NCBI GenBank assembly: GCA_003173995.1
Contig: PRDT01000056.1
Span: 1 to 5,301, forward strand
Length of the DNA stretch: 5,301 nt
Origin: Candidatus Levyibacteriota bacterium
Lineage (GTDB): Bacteria > Patescibacteriota > Microgenomatia > Levybacterales > UBA12049
Direction: 5' to 3'
Positions 1-5,301 of the stretch are shown here, in pieces (position 1 is the first letter of the stretch; every line of letters starts with the position of its first letter). A model generated the notes under the pieces. It searched no databases. It was given only the letters and a program-made list of their open reading frames with translations, and was not told the origin of the DNA. Position numbers and translations under genes: made by a program.

Positions 1-1
1 G

Positions 2-394
2 GATGGCTATGTCCTTGGTACTGCTATGGAAGACTATAACAATTCTGATCCCAAACAAGTTGGAAAAATTGCTGTTAATCTAAATCTGCATTATTTCAAT
101 TCAAAATCACCTTTTCCGGGCTCGCTAACTGATATCTTAAAAATTGCACTTTTACCTACAAAAGATTCTCCTGCTCCTATTTTTAAATATATTGTTGCAG
201 CACTCGTTGTTATTGGTTCATTTGTCTTAGGCTTTCTAAGCTTTGGCCGAACTGCAGCAAAGGGAGTTGAGGCTCTAGGTCGTAATCCTGCAGCAAGCGC
301 TGTAATCCATCTTGGAATAATTTTTAATGTTGCTATTGTTGTGGTGATTGTCTTGTCAGGACTTGCCGTAGCATTTTTAATATTACGCTTATAA
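2..394 (+). CDS. C-terminal part of a membrane protein: exported-type domain fused to an ATP synthase c-subunit-like hairpin (5' partial)
   Basis: The reading frame is open at the window edge (codons from position 2), so the ATG at 26 is probably internal and the true start lies upstream. The visible 130 residues fall into three parts. First is a polar, beta-looking stretch with a G-T-A-M-E-D-Y segment followed by V-G-K-I-A-V; I associate this pattern with C-terminal domains of large CPR surface proteins, from memory. Next is a linker rich in Pro, Ser and Lys. Last is a two-helix hydrophobic hairpin joined by a positively charged loop containing EALGRNPAA. Loop and second helix line up without gaps with F-type c subunits (atpE), and the gene sits directly before atpF, where atpE normally is. 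The essential carboxylate of helix 2 is missing (Val at codon 341-343). Positive charges in the loop put it in the cytoplasm and the N-terminal domain outside, which is the c-subunit topology. Membrane location and c-like ancestry are fairly secure; function is unknown. It could be a c paralogue, a surface anchor or a modified rotor subunit. Confidence 0.75.
   Translation, partial: DGYVLGTAMEDYNNSDPKQVGKIAVNLNLHYFNSKSPFPGSLTDILKIALLPTKDSPAPIFKYIVAALVVIGSFVLGFLSFGRTAAKGVEALGRNPAASAVIHLGIIFNVAIVVVIVLSGLAVAFLILRL
182..391 (+). other. c-subunit-like transmembrane hairpin lacking the ion-binding carboxylate
   Basis: Helix 1 is encoded at about 182-244 and helix 2 at about 302-385. The loop between them carries R, K, E and the R-N-P triplet. 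In typical c subunits the ion-binding Asp or Glu lies 20 residues after the loop Arg (for example Arg41 and Asp61 in E. coli). Here that position is Val (GTG, 341-343), flanked by Val on both sides. No Asp or Glu occurs anywhere in helix 2; the only clearly polar residue in its core is Asn at 326-328. A Gly-Leu-x-Val-Ala segment after the site matches the usual G-L-V-V-A. Helix 1 has glycines spaced five to six apart rather than the dense GxGxGxG pattern needed for tight ring packing. Confidence 0.7.
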
Positions 395-434
395 TAATTT
401 CATTATTGTTGTATGCTAGAAACTCATTTACAAT
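390..434 (+). promoter_or_regulatory. Possible sigma70-type promoter region ahead of atpF
   Basis: The 46 bp between the stop at 392-394 and the atpF ATG is the only real intergenic gap in the window. It contains TACAAT (429-434), five of six matches to the -10 consensus. A weak -35, TTGTTG (406-411), lies 17 bp upstream. Transcription would start about at the A of the atpF ATG, giving a leaderless message, which fits the absence of a Shine-Dalgarno site there. A perfect TATAAT (390-395) overlaps the previous stop codon but has no well-spaced -35. Such matches arise often by chance in AT-rich DNA, so this is tentative. Confidence 0.3.
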
Positions 435-440
435 AACTCT

Positions 441-1076
441 ATGCCCAATCTGCCTTTTCAAATTATTACTACAACTGCAGATATTGCTGTATTTGTTTTT
501 GTCATTTACTACCTTTGGCGAGTCCATAAAAAAGAAAAAACTTTAGAAAAAAAAGAAAATAAAGTAGATACACAGTACCACCAAATAGTTGATGATGCAC
601 TGAGTCGTGAAAGAAAGATATTAGAAGATGCTACATCTGAAGCAGATCAAATTATTACTAGTGCTGAGTATGTAAATAAAAATTCGACAGAAGAAGTCAA
701 CCAAGCATTACATGTCCTCGTAACTGATATTGAAAAAGAAGCAGTTGAGACAGCTAAAGAGTTCACCTCAAGCTACTCTTCATCACTCAAACAATTGACC
801 GGTGAATCTTTGACAGAATTTCAGACAATTATTAAAGAACTTGTTGCAGATCTCCAGAGACAAACACTCGAATTTCGCCAAACCATGCTCCCTCAACTTG
901 AGAAAGAATTGGAAGCATATAAAGAAAATCGAATGAAACAAGCGGATGAGTTGACAATGAAAATCATACAAAAAGCATCTCAAGATATATTTAACAAATC
1001 TATTTCAAGTGATGATCATCAAAAGTTAGTTATGGATTCCTTGGAAAAAGCAAAAAAGGAAGGAGTATTTGAATAA
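441..1076 (+). CDS. atpF: ATP synthase Fo subunit b (peripheral stalk)
   Basis: This is the membrane-anchored stalk subunit, which holds the alpha3beta3 head against rotor torque and joins Fo subunit a to delta. The 211-residue protein has one N-terminal hydrophobic segment (about residues 8-28, ending W-R-V-H-K-K). A very long charged, Lys/Glu/Gln-rich helical region follows, as expected of the b coiled coil. The C-terminal part (about 175-210, with I-I-Q-K-A-S and S-S-D-D-H-Q-K-L-V) resembles the delta-binding end of bacterial b subunits. It is longer than the usual 155-170 residues. ATG 441 is the first ATG after an in-frame TAG at 417-419. No Shine-Dalgarno site precedes it. The stop TAA directly abuts the atpH ATG, so translation is probably coupled. 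Identity rests on architecture, C-terminal pattern and position, since b sequences diverge strongly. Confidence 0.9.
   Translation: MPNLPFQIITTTADIAVFVFVIYYLWRVHKKEKTLEKKENKVDTQYHQIVDDALSRERKILEDATSEADQIITSAEYVNKNSTEEVNQALHVLVTDIEKEAVETAKEFTSSYSSSLKQLTGESLTEFQTIIKELVADLQRQTLEFRQTMLPQLEKELEAYKENRMKQADELTMKIIQKASQDIFNKSISSDDHQKLVMDSLEKAKKEGVFE
1057..1065 (+). promoter_or_regulatory. Strong Shine-Dalgarno site for atpH
   Basis: AGGAAGGAG lies inside the 3' end of atpF (encoding Lys-Glu-Gly), with 11 nt between it and the atpH ATG at 1077. It is the only strong Shine-Dalgarno sequence close to a start codon in the window, and it supports ATG 1077 as the start. The spacing is a little longer than the 5-9 nt optimum. 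Confidence 0.6.
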
Positions 1077-1619
1077 ATGGATTCAATTGACCTATCAGCA
1101 TTTTTCATTACAAAAGCACAAGCAACTGATTTTTCCTCCCGTCTTTCAGCAGTTGTAGAAAAGATCTTTGAAACCAATTTCAATTTCGAAGACGCATTTT
1201 CCAAAGAATTTGGCATGAAGAAGAAAGATACATTTATGAGCTTACTTCGAACCAATAATATCACCCTACAGGCTGATAGTGAGGTTAAAAACTTTCTAGA
1301 TAAAATTATCACCACAATTTCTTCGTTACCTGTTGTGTCTCTTACTCTTGCCTTTGAACCCTCCGATCAGACGCTTATTGCTATCTCCCAGTGGTTTGTG
1401 ATGAATATGCATAAACAATTTCTTCTTGATATCACTATTGATAAAAAATTAATTGCTGGAGCAACAGTTAATTGTAACGGCAAGCATGCTGATTTTTCTA
1501 TTCGTCTACTTTTTGAAAACATCTTAAAAGAAATGTTGTCACCACCATCATCATCGTCTGTGGAACAATTACAACATTCCTCACATGACCAACCAGGTCA
1601 TATTGTGGGTGTTACTTAA
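1077..1619 (+). CDS. atpH: ATP synthase F1 subunit delta (OSCP-like)
   Basis: Delta sits on top of the F1 head and links the alpha N-termini to the b stalk. The 180-residue length matches the family (about 175-180). The C-terminal domain is the recognisable part: a V-V-S-L-T-L-A-F strand, then a helix, then D-I-T-I-D-K-K-L-I-A-G (residues 118-128), matching the family's V-D-x-x-L-I-G-G, and G-K-H-A-D-F-S-I-R (135-143), matching the D-x-S-hydrophobic-R/K end. The N-terminal helical domain is poorly conserved, as is common in divergent bacteria. Residues from about 156 form a Ser-, Pro- and His-rich tail beyond the normal domain end. The gene starts immediately after the atpF TAA, and its own TAA is 3 nt before atpA in the same reading frame. 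Position between atpF and atpA strongly supports the call. Confidence 0.88.
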   Translation: MDSIDLSAFFITKAQATDFSSRLSAVVEKIFETNFNFEDAFSKEFGMKKKDTFMSLLRTNNITLQADSEVKNFLDKIITTISSLPVVSLTLAFEPSDQTLIAISQWFVMNMHKQFLLDITIDKKLIAGATVNCNGKHADFSIRLLFENILKEMLSPPSSSSVEQLQHSSHDQPGHIVGVT

Positions 1620-1622
1620 TAT

Positions 1623-3104
1623 ATGGATATACCATCATTTGAAAAATTATTAGAAAAAACAGGAGAATATGGAGTCGTCTATCAAGTGAGTCATCCTATT
1701 GTATTCGTTGAAGGACTTCCAAATGTCAAAACACACGAAGTCGTACTTTTTGAAACTGGACAAAGAGGCGAAGTTTTTACTATCAATCGTGGCAAAGTTG
1801 AAGTAAGAATTTTCTCCCATGATCCAGTGAAAGTCGGAACAAAAGTAACTCGTACAGATGCACTGCTCTCAATTGCTGTTGGTAAAGAACTTCTTGGACA
1901 TGCTATTAATCCACTTGGAGAACCTCTTGACCCTGCAGATACCTATGTCAGGCCGAAAGAATCACGTGATTTAGACGCCAAACCAACAGGTATTGCTGGA
2001 AGACAAAAAATTACAACGCCCCTGATTACTGGTATTTCGCTTATTGATAGTCTCCTGCCTCTGGGAAGAGGTCAACGAGAACTCATTATTGGAGATAGAA
2101 AAACAGGTAAAACATCTATCCTCATGACAACTATTAAAAAACAAGTTTATGAAGGTGTTATTGCCATTTATGCTGCAATTGCGAAGAAAAAAAGTGATAT
2201 TAAAAGACTCCAAGAATTTTTTATTGAGGAAAAAATTATGGAAAGAGTTATCATCGTTGCAACAAGTTCCTTTGACTCTCCTAGTCTTATTTATCAGACC
2301 CCATATGCAGCAATGGCAATTGCTGAGTATTTTAGAGAACAGGGTATTCATACGCTTTTGATACTTGATGATTTATCAACGCACGCAAAATTCTATCGAG
2401 AATTATCTTTGCTTGCCAAACGATTCCCTGGTCGAGACTCTTATCCTGGTGATATCTTTTTTGTGCACTCAAAATTATTAGAACGTGCTGGTAATTTTAA
2501 GCACCCTGTTGTGAAAGAAGTTTCTATTACCTGTCTTCCTGTCGTTGAAATTGTTGAAGGAGATTTGACCAGTTATGTTTCGACAAACATCATGGGTATT
2601 ACTGATGGCCATATATACTTGGACAGCAATATTTACTATCAAGGTATGCGCCCCGCGGTCAATATTCCACTTTCTGTTACCCGTGTAGGAAGACAGACTC
2701 TGACTCATTTAGCCCGAGAAGTCAACAAAAACCTCACGGCATTCCTTGCTGAGTACACAAAGTTGCAAAATATTTCCCACTTCGGACAAGAATTGACAGA
2801 TGATGTAAAGAAGAGCTTGCGAGTTGGAGATATGATATATAAATTCTTTAATCAACCTTATCAATTAACTGTTCCTGCAGCAGTTCAGCTCATTATTCTA
2901 TCACTTCTTATGCAAGATATTATCCAAACAAAAGAAGAATTAGATAAGGTTAAAATGGGTCTTATTAGTGCTTATTATGATAGGGGTAAACAGAAACTTT
3001 TATATGAATTAACATCAATGGATGATTATAAAAAATTTAATGAAAGTATTGTGAGCAATAAAGATACATTGATGAACATGGGACAAAGCACCAGTCCAAA
3101 TTAA
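1623..3104 (+). CDS. atpA: ATP synthase F1 subunit alpha
   Basis: Alpha is the non-catalytic nucleotide-binding subunit that alternates with beta in the cytoplasmic F1 hexamer and supplies the arginine finger. At 493 residues it is near the usual 500-515. The N-terminal beta-barrel leads into V-G-K-E-L-L-G and N-P-L-G-E-P-L-D. The P-loop is G-D-R-K-T-G-K-T-S (157-165, Lys163). Walker B is L-L-I-L-D-D-L-S (Asp249). The signature P-G-R-D-S-Y-P-G-D occupies 269-277, and L-S-V-T-R-V-G (350-356) carries the predicted arginine finger Arg354. The C-terminal helical domain runs to the end. G-D-R-x-T-G-K-T together with S-V-x-R-V-G separates it from beta, FliI and V/A-type subunits. An oddity is A-I-A-K-K (185-189) where most alphas have A-I-G-Q-K, which changes a conserved Gln near the nucleotide. 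No Shine-Dalgarno site is seen before ATG 1623; coupling from atpH, 3 nt upstream, is likely. Confidence 0.97.
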   Translation: MDIPSFEKLLEKTGEYGVVYQVSHPIVFVEGLPNVKTHEVVLFETGQRGEVFTINRGKVEVRIFSHDPVKVGTKVTRTDALLSIAVGKELLGHAINPLGEPLDPADTYVRPKESRDLDAKPTGIAGRQKITTPLITGISLIDSLLPLGRGQRELIIGDRKTGKTSILMTTIKKQVYEGVIAIYAAIAKKKSDIKRLQEFFIEEKIMERVIIVATSSFDSPSLIYQTPYAAMAIAEYFREQGIHTLLILDDLSTHAKFYRELSLLAKRFPGRDSYPGDIFFVHSKLLERAGNFKHPVVKEVSITCLPVVEIVEGDLTSYVSTNIMGITDGHIYLDSNIYYQGMRPAVNIPLSVTRVGRQTLTHLAREVNKNLTAFLAEYTKLQNISHFGQELTDDVKKSLRVGDMIYKFFNQPYQLTVPAAVQLIILSLLMQDIIQTKEELDKVKMGLISAYYDRGKQKLLYELTSMDDYKKFNESIVSNKDTLMNMGQSTSPN

Positions 3105-3108
3105 TACT

Positions 3109-4002
3109 ATGCCACAAAAAAAATTAATTACAGAAGACTTAGAAGCATTAAATAGTTTGAAAGACTTAGCGGAGAGTTATGAAGAAATTGCCGTTGTAAA
3201 AATGCAGCAAATTAAAGACTCCGTACTCAAGACTCGTGATTTTTTAGCAGAAATTTCTGATGTTTTTGTTGATTTGAAATCATCATATGAACGTGAGGTG
3301 AAGGACCTGATGACACGAATGAAAAAAGGAGAAAAGACGCTTTTTCAGGGACTTCAAAAAAATGGCAAGACACTTCTTGTCTATTTGTCTTCTAATGGAA
3401 GACTGTATGGTTCAGTGACACAAAAGACTTATAAATTATTTATACAAGATTTGAAAAAACCTAACTCGGAAAATACTGATATTGTCATTATTGGTAGTGC
3501 TGGAAAAGAAATGTATGAAAATTCTGGACAAAGGAAAGCATTTGAATATTTTGAAATTCCAGATACGAGTGTTGATGTCACACATATTAAAAAATTAATG
3601 GAAAAATTTCTTCAATATGAAAAAGTCTATGTTTATTATGGAAAATTTGGCAATGTTATCAAACAGACTCCTATCTCAACCAGTATCACTGGTGAGGATA
3701 TTTTCGAGACAGAAATTGTCACACCAACTCCTCGTGAAGATAGATTTATTTTCGAACCGACCCTTGAAAAAATATTCCATTTCTTTGAAACACAAATTAT
3801 GGCTAATTTGTTTAGCCAGACGCTTCTTGAAAATCAGCTTGCACGACATGCGTCTCGTGTGAACGCCATGGAAGAGGCACTTATTCATATTGAAGAGGAG
3901 TCTAAAAAATTACATCAAATGAGTGTTAGACTCAAACATTTAGCCCAAAATAAAAAGCAGCTTGAAACAATTTCAGGAGTTATTTCCCTTGGCATAACAT
4001 AA
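3109..4002 (+). CDS. atpG: ATP synthase F1 subunit gamma (central rotor shaft)
   Basis: Gamma is the asymmetric shaft whose N- and C-terminal helices form a coiled coil inside the alpha3beta3 head and whose foot sits on the c-ring. The 297 residues fit the family (about 285-300). The N-terminal helix contains E-E-I-A-V-V-K-M (25-32), matching the family's x-M-V-A-A-x-K-M. The central Rossmann-like domain has L-L-V-Y-L-S-S-N-G-R-L-Y-G (89-101) in place of the usual S-D-R-G-L-C-G-G, then I-I-G-S-A-G (127-132). The C-terminal half has F-I-F-E-P (213-217) and E-N-Q-L-A-R-H-A-S-R-V-N-A-M-E-E-A (241-257), the counterpart of S-E-x-A-A-R-M-x-A-M-x-x-A. It ends L-E-T-I-S-G-V, like the family's L-x-E-I-V-x-G. 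The family match is clear but divergent. It begins 4 nt after atpA and ends 3 nt before atpD. No clear Shine-Dalgarno site precedes it. Confidence 0.93.
   Translation: MPQKKLITEDLEALNSLKDLAESYEEIAVVKMQQIKDSVLKTRDFLAEISDVFVDLKSSYEREVKDLMTRMKKGEKTLFQGLQKNGKTLLVYLSSNGRLYGSVTQKTYKLFIQDLKKPNSENTDIVIIGSAGKEMYENSGQRKAFEYFEIPDTSVDVTHIKKLMEKFLQYEKVYVYYGKFGNVIKQTPISTSITGEDIFETEIVTPTPREDRFIFEPTLEKIFHFFETQIMANLFSQTLLENQLARHASRVNAMEEALIHIEEESKKLHQMSVRLKHLAQNKKQLETISGVISLGIT

Positions 4003-5301
<1,299 letters not shown>

Noticed and set aside
26..394. A complete 122-residue atpE gene starting at ATG 26
   Set aside because: The frame is open from position 2 with no stop, residues before the ATG continue the same domain pattern, and 52 residues ahead of the first membrane helix is abnormal for a c subunit. 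The ATG is more likely internal.
393..407. Perfect 6-bp inverted repeat (AATAAT, 3-nt loop, ATTATT) after the first gene, as a terminator
   Set aside because: The stem is only A-T pairs and six long, and no T-run follows. It is too weak for an intrinsic terminator and is expected by chance in this AT-rich gap.
1971..2351. 126-residue open frame on the minus strand
   Set aside because: It lies wholly inside atpA, opposite strongly conserved P-loop and Walker B coding sequence. Its product is Asn/Ser/Cys/Phe-rich with no recognisable domain, as expected of an antisense shadow.
3975..3979. AGGAG as the ribosome binding site of atpD
   Set aside because: It lies 26 nt before the ATG at 4006, too far for initiation. 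Coupling from the atpG stop 3 nt upstream is more likely.

Overview
The window holds most of a bacterial F-type ATP synthase (F1Fo) operon. All genes are on the + strand and tightly packed. In order they are: the 3' end of a membrane protein with an ATP synthase c-subunit-like hairpin (2-394, start outside the window), then b (atpF, 441-1076), delta (atpH, 1077-1619), alpha (atpA, 1623-3104), gamma (atpG, 3109-4002) and beta (atpD, 4006 to beyond 5301). This is the standard bacterial order c-b-delta-alpha-gamma-beta. Subunit a would be expected upstream and epsilon downstream, and neither is visible. I found no RNA genes, mobile elements, CRISPR arrays or long repeats. The only non-coding stretch of any size is the 46 bp between the first gene and atpF.

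The DNA is AT-rich, every visible stop codon is TAA, and Shine-Dalgarno sites are mostly absent. The F1 subunits are clearly recognisable but divergent. The first gene ends in what looks like an exported beta-rich domain joined to the c-like hairpin. Together these suggest an uncultivated lineage of the Candidate Phyla Radiation (Patescibacteria), possibly Microgenomates-like. That placement is inference from protein style, not a phylogeny.

The F1 head looks catalytically competent. Beta keeps its P-loop, the catalytic Glu in GERTREG and the Walker B Asp. Alpha keeps its P-loop and the arginine finger. Gamma, delta and b would form the rotor shaft and peripheral stalk.

The most notable part is the first gene. 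Its C-terminal hairpin aligns without gaps to the polar loop and second helix of c subunits (EALGRNP loop, SGLAVA end). However, the position of the essential proton- or sodium-binding carboxylate is Val, and the surrounding helix has no acidic residue. A soluble, probably extracytoplasmic domain precedes the hairpin. So the protein at the c locus is either a non-translocating c paralogue linked to a surface domain, or part of an unusual motor. The real a and c subunits would have to be found outside the window.
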